This document shows, in pieces, positions 1-10,900 of a stretch of 56,744 nucleotides of DNA. This stretch comes from Halichondria panicea (lineage: Eukaryota; Porifera; Demospongiae; Suberitida; Halichondriidae). Position 1 is the stretch's first letter; every line of letters begins with the position of its first letter. Below the pieces are notes generated by a model. That model was not told the DNA's origin. It searched no databases and saw only the letters and a program-made list of their open reading frames with translations. The DNA is taken from positions 1 through 56,744 of the forward strand of contig NW_026986606.1 of the NCBI RefSeq assembly GCF_963675165.1. Reading direction: 5' to 3'. The translations under genes and the position numbers were made by a program.

Positions 1-57
1 ACCGCGGGTGCTGATGCCTCGGTGGAGGTGCCAAAGCTACATAACATAAAGCTACTA

Positions 58-244
58 CCGCATAGCGGGTAATTTTCGTGGGGTAAAAAATTCGTTATTT
101 TCGTGGGCAAGCTGGAAATTTTAACGTAGGCGTGGCTTTACCGGAACGTATAAATGCTGTGCAGGCAATGAAATGTTTACTCACGAAATCACCGTTTTCG
201 AGATAGACGAATTTTTTACCCCACGAAAATTACCCGCTATACGG
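58..244. mobile_element. TA-flanked MITE (CCGNATAGCGGGTAATTTTCG family)
   Basis: The element starts CCGCATAGCGGGTAATTTTC and ends with the inverted GAAAATTACCCGCTATACGG. It is flanked by TA on both sides (56-57 and 245-246), a Tc1/mariner-like target duplication. Relatives lie at 13231-13427 (diverged), 41011-41211 and 49858-50062. It is non-coding. Confidence 0.8.
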
Positions 245-312
245 TAATAGCGTTTATACACACATTATAATTATTTTTGCATTGATTAGTTTTGCTGCAT
301 GCAGGCAGAATC

Positions 313-797
313 CAGAGGAGGAATGCCAGGGTCAAAAGGTCATCACCACGTGGCCCTATGTTTTACATGTAAAACTGAGTTTACCCTTGCGCCCCTGAGT
401 TTATACACCACCAATAGCTTGATCCTCTTTATAATCACAAGAGGAATCGGTTGAGCTATCGCGCCCCAGACGAATCAGCGAGATCAGGATTTAATTGCAA
501 CCTTTGACCTTTTATTGCATTCTTCAAAACCACAAGATATGCTTTCTGTGGCTAGGATATAAATTTTGATGTACCGGCTTGCGGCACTAGATAGATCTAA
601 GGTATAGTAAGCTTTCTAAGCAAGCAAATAAACAACTAGCCTCGATGCCAGGCCGCACCTTGTTGAGGCCTTGTGAAGGAGGCTACTAAACAACAAGAAG
701 CGCTAGCTGCTATGTGCAGCAAAGGTCAAGAACCCAGAACAAGAATGTTTAATCTTTCATTAAACGTGACCTTATTGACCCTGGCATTCCTCCTCTG
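313..797. mobile_element. Non-autonomous TIR element with 9-bp target duplication (copy 1)
   Basis: A perfect 23-bp inverted terminal repeat begins CAGAGGAGGAATGCCAGGGT. Flanking 9-mers are GGCAGAATC (304-312) and GGCAAAATC (798-806), an 8/9 match, so this is a 9-bp target-site duplication. A second copy at 44830-45282 has a perfect 9-bp duplication. Neither copy contains a transposase frame. A 9-bp duplication is typical of Mutator-like elements; that class assignment is inference. Confidence 0.85.
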
Positions 798-1198
798 GGC
801 AAAATCCAGACCACAAAGAGTGGGTAATGATAGACCATGATTGTTGTTAAAAACGATCGATGCCAAAAGTTCAAGCCTAAGATTAATGGCTGCATCGTGT
901 CAGTAGAGCCTTGCATGCGCAGCTCTCTTCTCACTGTTGCAGCTACCAATAGCTAGCGTTCTAGTGCAGAGCTAACTACTAAGTAGAGTAGATCTAGCAG
1001 CACTCCATGGACAAGTTTCGCTACGCACTCTTCTGAAAAGGCTGCAATGGCATTCCAAGTAAGTAAAACTAGGCATAACTCAAGAACGAAGCATTATTTT
1101 GAAAATCCACGAATTCCAGGTAAACATGACTAGAAGCCTATAGAAACTCTTACTTGCACTTGATTGATCCTTGAGCAGCTGTAGCAGTCCACACATGC

Positions 1199-1242
1199 AA
1201 ACACGCACGCACGCACACACAGTGACACACACAAACACACTA
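1199..1242. repeat. CA/CACG microsatellite inside MITE copy A
   Basis: An imperfect ACAC/ACGC dinucleotide run lies between the MITE core and its right end. Equivalent CA-rich tracts occupy the same place in copies B and E, so it is part of the element. Confidence 0.7.
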
Positions 1243-1560
1243 CCGTATACCTCGCTTGCGCATGCGCACCGAGGCATAACTATGCAAAAGCACACAATTA
1301 CACTGTAAGAATGTATATTAAAGTGTACGCACATCAAAAAAAAGTCGATGGAAGAAGCTGACAATGACAAGAGCCATTCTGTCCCCAGTTGTGTGTAGAG
1401 GAGACCGGTAAACTCTGACAGTGTAGAGGTTACTGTTACTCACGCCTGCATACGTATTAGAGATTAGCAGCTATTCGAATTGTGTGTGCGTGTCAACTGT
1501 GGTATGTTTGGGCTGTGTATAATGTATATGCAAAACACGAACAGTCAAAATAATTATAAC

Positions 1561-4500
1561 CTCTCTTTTTCTGGCCAATTTTGAAAAACTTTTTCAATCG
1601 TGTGACCATCGTTAATGTCCCCTTGTTCCCTCCTGGAGTAAACTCAGACCTGCCCTCTGGTACCTTCTGCCATTCATAGATACTCTTTGAACCAGATCTC
1701 TTGGGAGACGAGTCAGCTTGGAGAAACAGGAGATCATCAGCTTCTTGTTGGGTGGACACTCATACATGATGCTCTATGCTCAGGGTCACCTCTCCGTTTA
1801 GACCTTCACCAGAGATCAAGTAGGATGGACTTGCAGACTGAATGTCTTTAGGCATCACAAACACATCATTGGGGGCAAGGCTGGGTTGGACTTTAATGCC
1901 CACAGAGGTCCCTGCTGGAACAGCATTAGCTGGAACAGTTACTTCAACTCCATTGTCAAAGTCGGCATATCCACCACTGGAGGTGAACTCCTTCTCCTGA
2001 GGCTTGTCATAGAAAGTGACATCAGGGTGTGCGGAAGTTTGGTGGAGGGGATCTATACAGAAAATACGTAAACACATGCAAAGCACCATGCATATGTGGT
2101 GGGTACAGCAGAAACACACAGTACACTTACATCCAGGTGGTGTGGAGCGTATATCTTCTGTTCTTGTCTTGTTCTGGTAGACTGGCTTCTTCCTAATTAA
2201 AAATGACTCACATTCATACATGTAAGCCAGTGACTCAACTGTGCAATAGTCACTAACGTTTCTGTGTCAGTGACAACAGCCCAGTTTTGGGGGAGGACCC
2301 AAACAGACTTCGGAGGTGACTGAGTATGCATGTGTGTGTGATTGTTACGCAATCGGCAAATGACTGACTGCATACACGTACACAATACACTTCAATATTT
2401 ATAAAAGTGAACGCCCATGATCAGTGTACGCACTATTGATATTATGAGCTCACCTGTGATTCAGTAGTTCCCATAAGCAACTTAATTGTTCCAGGATTCG
2501 AATAACCTGATCTCTTGGCCATCATTAGAGCAGTCTCTCCGTTCTGTGATGATGATCGTATAAAGTGATGAGATGTACATTGCAAGAGGTAAAGTGGTCT
2601 AATAGTTATGTATATGTACTTAGCTGACAAATAGATACTGGCAACGGTACTTGCACACTAAGAACTGAAATTAGTTTTGTTAAGGTACAAATGAGAGCTC
2701 GATCTGCATGGTCAGTCGTTAACTACTGTACGAGGTACAGGTGTACAGTACATGTAAAATGAACGTAATAATAAGCAAGTACAGGTGTACAGTACATGTA
2801 AAATTGAACGTAATTATAAGCGAGTACTCGTGCATGTGCTCACTTTATTTGTGCAGTGAACTGAAGCCCCTGATGAGAGTAGCTCCTTTACAGTATCTAA
2901 ATATCCCCCGTAGGCTGCGTCCATGAGTGGAGTGACTCCATACTATAAGATTGGAGGCAGTGATAACACAATATGAATGTACAGTACTTTTCAATCTGTA
3001 TATGCCCTAAATTTCGAACCACATCCAAGAGTGATGGGTACATGTATATGATAAACATTAATACTTTGGGGCACAACCATCACTAAAATAATGTGATCAT
3101 GAACATTCTGCCTATAATTAAGTATCAGATACTCACCTTGTCAGCCAGATCCACTGCGGCTCCTGATGAGAGTAGCTCTCGGACGACATGATGATGACCT
3201 TTCCTTGCTGCCATAGACAATGGAATGCCCCCATACTGAAGAAAAAAAGAGGGTTCATCAACAAACACAACGTGTTGACAACGCGTACATGTACATAAAA
3301 ATGTTCATCATACATATTTTAATTCTATTGAAACTGTTGGACATGATGCCTCGGTGGATGTGCCAAAGCTATTATATTGCTGCGTAATACACACATGATA
3401 ATTATCATGATGAACAATTTGCAACAGGCAGAATTACAGGGAAACTCAAAAAGTGGCAAATGATTGACCATGATTGTTGCTAAAAAGGACGCCAAAAGTC
3501 CCAAGTCTAAAATTAATGGCTGTGCAGTAGAGTCTTGCAGCGGTGCAGTAGAGTAGCAACACTCCATGGAGAAGTTTTTCTATGCACTCTTCTGAAAAGG
3601 CTGCAATGACATTCCAAGTAAGCAAAACTAGGCATAACTCGAGAACAAAGCAAATCCACTAATTAAAATCGAAGAAAACCAGAAGTCTATAGAAACTCTT
3701 ACTTACACTTTATTGATCCTTGAGCAGCTGTAGCAGTATTATACAGACACACAGACAGATACACTACTGCATGTATACCTCGCTTGCGCATGTGCAACGA
3801 GGCATAACAATTCAAGGCCATGTTTAACAGAGTGACTCTTCTCAACCATTTGGGTTGTTTGTGTTAAATCAGTCACTACAACCTCTTGGGCATGCAAACC
3901 GAAAGCACTATGAAATGAGACTCAGGATTGATTATTACCATCAAACATACATGTTTGGGGCACGTACTGTAATAGACGTAGAGCACTACATGTATGTTGC
4001 TTTACTAAAACTGCTTTCGAGCAGTGGTCTTTTTTCGTCAGCAGCTAAAAATAACATTTCATATTGATTGTCTCACCTTGTTAGCCAGGTCCACGGTGGC
4101 TCCAGATGAGAGCAGCTCTCTGGCACAGTCAGTGTGGCCTCCACAGGCTGCCCACCAGAGTGGAGTATATCCACCCTACGAGAGTGAGAGCATAAACATT
4201 GCCGGTTAGTCTGGTGAAGAGACATATACTGTTATTTTCGTATAATACGAAAATTAAAACTACGAAATTATTCTACTGCAATAGATTCAACGTCACTATC
4301 CGAGCTGTAGATGGGCCTGGTATTCACTGCTTGTGCACGCGCTAACCAATAGACAGATACCGGCTAAGGCAGGATAACAACGTATATGACAATGACGTTA
4401 CAACGAACAGATTTTGATTGAGTCCATCTGATAGCACTCTGATAGCTACCCTTAGCCTGCTATGCTAAACCTGCAACAGTGTCGATGACAATCATCTGAA

Positions 4501-5851
4501 CGGAGTGAAAGCTGACACTATAGCCTATATGGACAGGCCACGCCCATCTATACTAACCTTGGTGAAAGCCTACATGTAGAAAATAAACCTACAGCTCTGT
4601 CTCTAGTTAGCTAGCTAGCTATAATTAAAGTTCTATGTACGTGTATTCTTTGTCTGTATACATGTATTCATTCAGGGGCAAACATCGAAGTTTATTTTAC
4701 GGGAAAATATAGCGCGTGCGCAAACAGTCAGTAGCAGGCCTGTGAAGGAGGCTAGCTCCAGCCGGCACAACTACAACAAAATATGTGGTCACATGACATT
4801 GCTTTCGCACTGTTACCGATATACGAGGAGCGGATCGAGGAATTTTGATGGGGGGGAATCACAAAGTATTTTTCTAAAAAAAAAGGGTCAACTGTTTTTC
4901 AATGCTCTACAGTGTAGCTATTTTAGTTCTGAGGAGAGAGTCTGGATCTATTTTTGTGTTTCCCACATGACTCATCATCAAGAATTCTCAGTCACGCTCA
5001 GTATTAAACTGGGTGTGGTAGCTACATCATGATCCAGTGCATGCAGTGAGTGAGTTAATAGCTAGCTAGCTAAGTAGCTGATAGATCACTAATAATTCTT
5101 AGGAGGAAGGGGGGGTGAGCCCCCTATTCCATATCCCTGGATCCGCCCCTGCTGCGGGTTCTGATGCTTCGGTGGAGATGCCAAAGCTACATAACATAAA
5201 GCTACTATACACACTTTATGAAACTTTTTTTGTTTTGCTGCATGTAAACTCAAAGAGTGGGTAATGATCAACCATGATTGTTGTTAAAAACGAGGATCGA
5301 TGCCAAAAGTTCACTCTTCTCACTCTTGCAGCTACCAATAGCTAGCGTTCTAGTGCAGAGCTAACTACTAGCAACGTGATAATGTCCAGGCCAAATGCAC
5401 TGAACTTGTAGTGATTTGTGCACGCATGACAGATGTTGGACCTCCTCTAACGAAGAGGTAATGTGACCTCATGGCCTCATCAATTTACAAAAACCATGCG
5501 ATGAGAAACTACTACTACTTTGCCTGGCCTTACCAGAAAACCCAAAAATTTTTAATATGACAACCATTTAATATCTACCTACCAGTAACCTAGCTACAAA
5601 AAGTGAATCTGATCAGCCTGACCGCTTGGCATTGGGTAACGAAGAAAACTCGTTGATAGGCAGTCCCTTCACTTGCGGATGTGAGACTGGTCAGCGAGTC
5701 TAGTCACCACAATTATTATCAGTAGATCTACATGCAGTGTTTCACTTAAATAACGTTTTACCTCATCCACACTGTTGATATCCTCTCCCTTCCTAATGGC
5801 ATCCTGTACAGCACTCAAGTTACCAACTCTGGCAGCCCTATGTATGCCCAT
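1561..5851 (-). CDS. Ankyrin-repeat/ZU5-domain protein, partial, with in-frame stop
   Basis: Exons in transcript order: 5762-5851 (ATG at 5851; the reading begins MGIHRAARVGNLSAVQ), 4077-4175, 3137-3235, 2844-2942, 2454-2543, 2131-2192 and 1561-2052. The second to fourth are each 99 nt, phase 0, and each encodes exactly one 33-residue ankyrin repeat (TPL...A..GH...V.ELLSSGA). The fifth is a degenerate repeat. The last exon is a ZU5 domain (…SGEGLNGEVTLSIEHH, then EADDLLFLQADS and VPEGRSEFTPGGNKG). Ankyrin-ZU5 proteins are cytoplasmic scaffold or death-pathway adaptors. Oddities: TGA at 1760-1762 interrupts the ZU5 in frame, and I could not join exon 2454-2543 to 2131-2192 without a frame clash. 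The 1561 boundary looks like a splice donor, so more exons may lie left of the window. It is either a decaying gene or carries sequence errors. Domain calls are solid; integrity is not. Confidence 0.7.
3338..3805 (+). mobile_element. MITE, ATGCCTCGGTG family (copy B), in an ankyrin-gene intron
   Basis: It runs from GATGCCTCGGTGGATGTGCC to CGCTTGCGCATGTGCAACGAGGCAT with the same interior as copy A but without nested insertions, so it shows the native element size (about 470 bp). It lies between ankyrin exons 3137-3235 and 4077-4175. Confidence 0.75.
4829..5155. mobile_element. Inverted-repeat element with GGATC-CGCCCCTG ends
   Basis: The left end reads GAGGAGCGGATCGAGGAATT followed by a G run. 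The right end carries CCTGGATCCGCCCCTG preceded by a C/G run. The same CTGGATCCGCCCCTG terminus appears at 31390-31405 and 31580-31597. It occupies part of the first long intron of the ankyrin-ZU5 gene. No coding potential is evident. Confidence 0.45.
5150..5370 (+). mobile_element. MITE, ATGCCTCGGTG family (copy C), truncated
   Basis: It has the left terminus of the family (GATGCTTCGGTGGAGATGCC) and about 200 bp of the interior up to GCTAACTACTAG, then ends abruptly. It abuts the right end of the preceding inverted-repeat element. Confidence 0.65.
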
Positions 5852-5867
5852 TGCAGAGATTACCAAT

Positions 5868-5948
5868 CCAGAGAGAATATCTTTTTAATCCTACCATGTA
5901 CTAGATATAGAATCTAGAACATGGTAGGATTAAAAAGAAATTCTCTAG
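5868..5948. repeat. Near-perfect hairpin just upstream of the ankyrin-ZU5 start
   Basis: AGAGAATATCTTTTTAATCC near 5870 is mirrored by GGATTAAAAAGAAATTCTCT near 5945, with arms of about 33 bp and a short centre. It is followed by a TAGATGGGCGTGGCCCGCC element end. Probably a small foldback repeat rather than a regulatory site. Confidence 0.7.
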
Positions 5949-6162
5949 TCTAGATGGGCGTGGCCCGCCCCCATCACTGATGATCTCTTGTATTTCTAAC
6001 ACTGCTGCATGGCTAGCCTCGACTCAAGTCCGCTTTGAATCGAGGCTATAATGCATGGCCTGATATCTGATGTATTTTGTGCACTGTATAATTATATAAT
6101 TATAGGCCCTGAAAAGTATGCTAGGAACAGGCTGTTATCTATATACTAGATCTACATGCAAA

Positions 6163-6684
6163 TTATAAATTGGTGTTCGGATTTTCTCCTTCATAAAATT
6201 TATGCAGAAGAGTTATTGCATCATCTTTAAGAACACCTTCATGAATAGTGGAGCTGCCTTTCTGCAATGTTTTGTTGTCATAAACATTGAGCACTGAACC
6301 GCATCCACCAAACCGTTCATTTGAACATCCAAACACAATTCGAGAGATTCTGGCAATTCTCAAAGCATAGGCACACATGATACAAGGTTCGACAGTAACA
6401 TATAAAGTTACATCTTTGCATATGTCGGACGATAAAAGTTTCAATTTTGAGCTGTATTCTAGCAGTTGGTCGATAGCAATCATTTCAGCATGTCGGGTGG
6501 AATTTCGTGTAGCATTCACCTCATTGCAGCCTTTTGCAATTATAGCTCCTTCATAAACTATCACGCAGCCAACTGGAACTTCCTTGTGTCTCAAGGCAAA
6601 CTCTGCCATCTTCAGGGCTTCAGACATCCACTTCTTGTGATCACCAACATTGTTCTCCTTAGGGGCATGCGCAGAAGAAGCCAT
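6163..6684 (-). CDS. ADAT2: tRNA-specific adenosine deaminase 2 (ADAT2/Tad2-like)
   Basis: A single exon of 173 aa from the ATG at 6684. It has the cytidine/deoxycytidylate-deaminase zinc site: HAE at residues 65-67 (TRHAEMIA) and PCIMC at 100-104, the order and spacing of the Tad2/ADAT2 clade. Other family blocks are a PVGCVIVYEG strand near residue 37 and FGCSNERFGGCGSVL near 118. ADAT2 with ADAT3 deaminates A34 to inosine in tRNA anticodons; ADAT2 supplies the catalytic Glu (E67 here). The frame stays open upstream to 6888, adding 68 residues rich in Cys/Leu, but I chose the inner ATG because homology starts shortly after it. Length fits the family. It appears intronless, unlike its neighbours. 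The orthology call is strong; the start is moderately certain. Confidence 0.9.
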   Translation of the reverse strand: MASSAHAPKENNVGDHKKWMSEALKMAEFALRHKEVPVGCVIVYEGAIIAKGCNEVNATRNSTRHAEMIAIDQLLEYSSKLKLLSSDICKDVTLYVTVEPCIMCAYALRIARISRIVFGCSNERFGGCGSVLNVYDNKTLQKGSSTIHEGVLKDDAITLLHKFYEGENPNTNL

Positions 6685-6888
6685 AAATCGCAAACCCACG
6701 TGGAATAGAGAGGAGAGCCTGTTAAAAAGATCAATCCAGGTAAACTGTTTCTTCCCAATGGATGCTGACTTAGACATGGACGTACATCGAGGACACAGTG
6801 TTTCTCCCAGAAGACAAGACGCAAGCAATGGTAAGCTGTTGTGTACTAGATCCTCCACATACTCTAGTCTAAGTGTGTTGGTGGTCAC

Positions 6889-7816
6889 GAGAGCAATGAC
6901 CAGCGTTCAACACCCACGCATTAGTTGCTTTACATGCAGTATAGTACAGTTGAAGTAGTGTGGTCAAGTATATTGACCACCAGTTGTTGCCTGCTAAAGC
7001 TCCAGCAAGCTGGATGCTGTTTCTTGTGTTGTATGATATACAGAGCTAAAGTTAAAGTTAAGAGTGTCTTGTTAGAGTGTCTTGTTTGCAGAACTGCTTT
7101 GTTTGCAGAATTGCTATCAACTTGAGGTATGAGAACTGTTGTAATTGTCACTGTTTACAGTTTATGTTAATACTGAGCTGAAATCAAGCATAGAGAGAAG
7201 CTGTTTGTATCTAGGTGCTTCTCACTATTTATGCAACATGTTACTATGAAGTAAAAAGCAGTGCCATAACTTGCTGCAATGTCATAAATTGTTAACATTG
7301 TGCACGCACCATAATGATATCCTTAGAAATTAAAATTGGATGCAGCATGACGTTGTTATTAATTTTAGTTAACCTAGTATAATGTAAAAAATTGTGCAGT
7401 ATGCAATGCATGACATAATGGCTTAAATACATTTTTATGTATACAGCAGTGGGTTGGGGTGCCACTTTAATCCAGTGGTGAGGTGTTTGAGGTGGTAACA
7501 TTAGGAGGTCTTTGCACAGTGTGGGGCAGATGTTCCCAGCTGAGATTAACTCTGTGTGTTCTTGCATGTGGTTGCACTGTAAGAGTTATTGTTAGTTGAG
7601 AATGCACACAGAAGCCTAGCTGATGATGAGCGTCAATGTACTGGTGCATGTGCAGTACCTGCATGTATGCAGTGTTGCATGTATATGCATTCTAATTATT
7701 ATTGCAGTACGTTAGTAGAAAAACAGTTAGTAGAAAAACAGTGAACAGTCGATCGTCTTCTGTGTCAGTTGTCGCTATAACAAAGACTTGTTTCATTTAT
7801 GCAGTGACTGTGCACA
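6889..7816. other. Intergenic/5' region between ADAT2 (-) and the collagen gene (+)
   Basis: I see no conserved coding exon here. Short direct repeats occur (for example AGTAGAAAAACAGT twice at 7711-7742). As the two flanking genes are divergent, their promoters should lie here, but I see no convincing core element. Confidence 0.5.
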
Positions 7817-7901
7817 ATGCCAGGAGTGAGGGAATCCCTGCTCATGATGGCCATTATGGCTTCAAGTTTGTGTCCAGCAATCGCAAGCATTCCAGTCACC
7901 A
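7817..7901 (+). other. Collagen gene exon 1: signal peptide
   Basis: ATG at 7817 opens [17 protein letters not shown] followed by LCPAIAS, a hydrophobic leader with a small-residue cleavage region, ending at the donor A|GTAAGT (phase 1). The other open frame here, starting near 7702, has no leader and does not splice in phase to exon 2, so it was not used. Confidence 0.85.
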
Positions 7902-10900
7902 GTAAGTAAAAAGAAACGTATGAGGTATATATAAGTCCAATGTTCAGTCAATTTCTGTCTAAGTAACTCGACCATGCATGCACCCTTCCATTCACGACAA
8001 AACTTGATGTTCTATGCACGTATAAAGGTAATGTACGTGTACATGTATCAATTGGCCTGTTATAAGTGATACAAGCATGGCTTACTATGATAGATTATGT
8101 TTTTGTGATGAATCATAACTGACCACGGAGCATATGGCGGTGTAATAAAATATCGTTGGCTGTGAAGTGGGTGCTTGTTGATTGGCTTCTAAGCATTCTC
8201 ATCATAGAGGTTGAAAGAGATTACCTGTATGTGTTTGCTTGTGCTTCAAGAAGATAACATACTCTGCTGTTACTATAGTAACTGGTTGGGTGCGTACGGA
8301 ATTTTTATAATAATTATGAGTAAAATTAATGACGTCGATCCTTACAAACGTAAATCCTTGTTTCTCATCCACAATAATTTTGCTGAAGCCTATCACTCCC
8401 TCCCCTCCCCTCGTAGTTGACTTGCTTGCTGAAGCGGGGCTACGTGATGGCAGTCTGTCTGAAGACGGAGCCTCCCTCTCCCCCGGCCCCAGTGGAGTCA
8501 TGGACTCTTTCTCTCTAACCAGACCTCTCTCAGCCGCTACTGACAGCACTCGATGGCAGATACTGGGTGGAGACTCACAGAGCTCACTCTCTCTCTTCAC
8601 TGTGCTTGAGGCATCCGGCTACTCTGGGTCAGTGATCTCGATCGGTGATCAACTCGACGTCTCTTTGAGCACTGTTGTGAGGTAAGTAGCAATAATATTA
8701 GTATTGGAGAGTTTGATTGGTGGTATAAGTATATGTCCTAGCTGTATGTATGGTATTTGATAGCTGTGACAGATTTGGTTGAAATTCACCTCATTCAGAA
8801 CGATACCAGACTGTCATCTTAACATTAAATGTCCCATTATAAATAATATTACTCCATTATGACCATTCAGTTTGTTGATTAAATTCTACTTTAGTTGTCA
8901 CTTCCTCATAATTATTCCGAATGAGCGTTGATAATTATGCCAGACACACATACACAATTGCTTATCAATTGCAAAATTCATGTTTGCTTTGCGCCCACTC
9001 AGGTTTGGGCTGTCAGTGCAGAATCTTGTCATTCGTTTGCCAGGGATGGTGGAGCCAGTGGGTGTGGTCATCCCTGATTCACCCGGCTATCGCTCCATTG
9101 GTCTGCGACTGGACGGGCAGAGACTAACAGTGCTAGTAAACTGTGAGGTACTGGACAAGATCACTATTCCAGAGGAGCTCTCTAGTTTGGACGTCAATGG
9201 ACAAACAGTTACCATATTCAATCAGCCTGTCTCTGTATGTTGATTTAATTATCTAATTGGGTGAGATGATGTCATTGCTGTTAATGACTGCAGGTGAACC
9301 AGTTGCGTGTTTCCAACAGTCCCTATGTCGCTGTATCTGGATGTAGTGTGGTAGGTTGCAATCAGCTCCATTGTAACAAGCTAAAAACTTTACATCATGG
9401 GGATTAATGTTTTTTGGGATATTGTATTTATAAGTCTCAATTACTAATGTCTCAATTATAATAGTGAAACTTAAAAACAGCAATAAACTTTCTGTGTCAC
9501 CTCTTTACTCTTAGCTCCCACCTGGTCCATCTGGACCTCCCGGACCACCTGGATCAATTGGCAACAGAGGCAGCAAAGGAGTACCCGGACTTGATGTGAG
9601 TATTGTCATAAAGTTCACTGTGGATATTGTATACAGTGCCTGTAGAAATTGTGGTGATACAGACGGTATAATTATTATAATTATAGATCGGATAGTGTGT
9701 GTCTTCTAGTAGAGATGATACTGTGCCCATCTAATTATGTGAGATCTCTACTACGTAGCTGTAACTGATATGTTTTCTATACAGGGCTCTTCTGGTGAGA
9801 CTGGTCAACCTGGCCCTCCCGGAGATAACGTCACTGTAGTGGTGAGTACAGTGTAGGATATTCAATAGAGTGTCGTGTTCTGAGTCCTCAAGTGTTTGAG
9901 TTAGCAGTCCACTAACTTGATGTTTTGTCTGTTTGTAGGGACCTCCTGGATTGCCTGGCCTGCCTGGCGTCCCCGGACTGAACGGTACTCCTGGAGTTAT
10001 TGTAAGTTCGATTTGGTACTTCTTAATTGATTTGTGGAGTCTGCCTAGATGTTCCATTGGTAGCACTTAAAGTTGTAATAAGTGGCATGATTATATGATA
10101 TAATTATTGTACATGTATACTAATAGCACCAGGTCCTATATGTAGGCCTACTTTTTCAAATGAACTGCCCTAGCCATTATTTCTGATTGGCGTGGGGTGG
10201 AGCTAATTAATGTGAGTATTGCAGGGACCCTCCGGCAGGAAAGGACTTCCGGGAGATCCTGGAGACAAAGGAGACACTGTGAGTTTCTTACTAATACATA
10301 ATTATTATAATTTTGTCTGTTAGCTAATGTGTACGTACTTACAAGATGTTTGTTCGTGCCCACCACTTCATTTGTTTCTAAATCTCATCAACACAGGGTA
10401 ACCCCGGTATGAATGGAACAGTGGGAGAGCCTGGAAGAAAGGGACTTCCTGGAATAAACGTACGTGTACCTACTTGTAACAGTACATTATCATGCTTAAA
10501 GTGGGACATTTTTAGAGTAGGATCCGAATAAGTATTATTATGGTTAAAGTAATTATGTGTGTGCCGAGTACTTGATAACTTTTGAAAGTCCTCAACCTGT
10601 AAGTTACGTTACAGCACTCCTCCCCACTCCTTTACAGGGTGATACAGGCCCTCCTGGTGAGCCTGGTACAGCTGGTGCTCCTGGAGACCTGGGACTCCCT
10701 GGCACTAATGTGAGCACAGGGGATGTACTGGAATTGTGTTTTGTGTCTCTATGTGCACATTATATATTCGATCAGTATTTACAAGAGCTGCTAGAGAATG
10801 GTTATATATGTATGCTTATGATTGGGCAGAGAACAGCTGACTTCAATTGTTCGTTACTATTAGTTATCACGTCACAGGGCACTGATGGACCTCCTGGTGA

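Larger units (their letters stand above)
10..1277 (+). mobile_element. Composite MITE, ATGCCTCGGTG family (copy A), carrying two nested insertions
   Basis: The left end near 14 reads ATGCCTCGGTGGAGGTGCC. The right end near 1277 is the inverted equivalent, GCGCACCGAGGCAT. The interior (820-1270) recurs at 3338-3805, 5150-5370, 22440-22790 and 33979-35235, always with the same internal order, which marks a dispersed family of about 500 bp. Two unrelated elements sit inside this copy (58-244 and 313-797). I see no transposase frame; short reading frames in it are repeat sequence. Confidence 0.75.

Noticed and set aside
1760-1762. Selenocysteine or programmed readthrough at the ZU5 TGA
   Set aside because: No reason for Sec in a ZU5 domain and no evident downstream hairpin supporting recoding; mutation or error is simpler.
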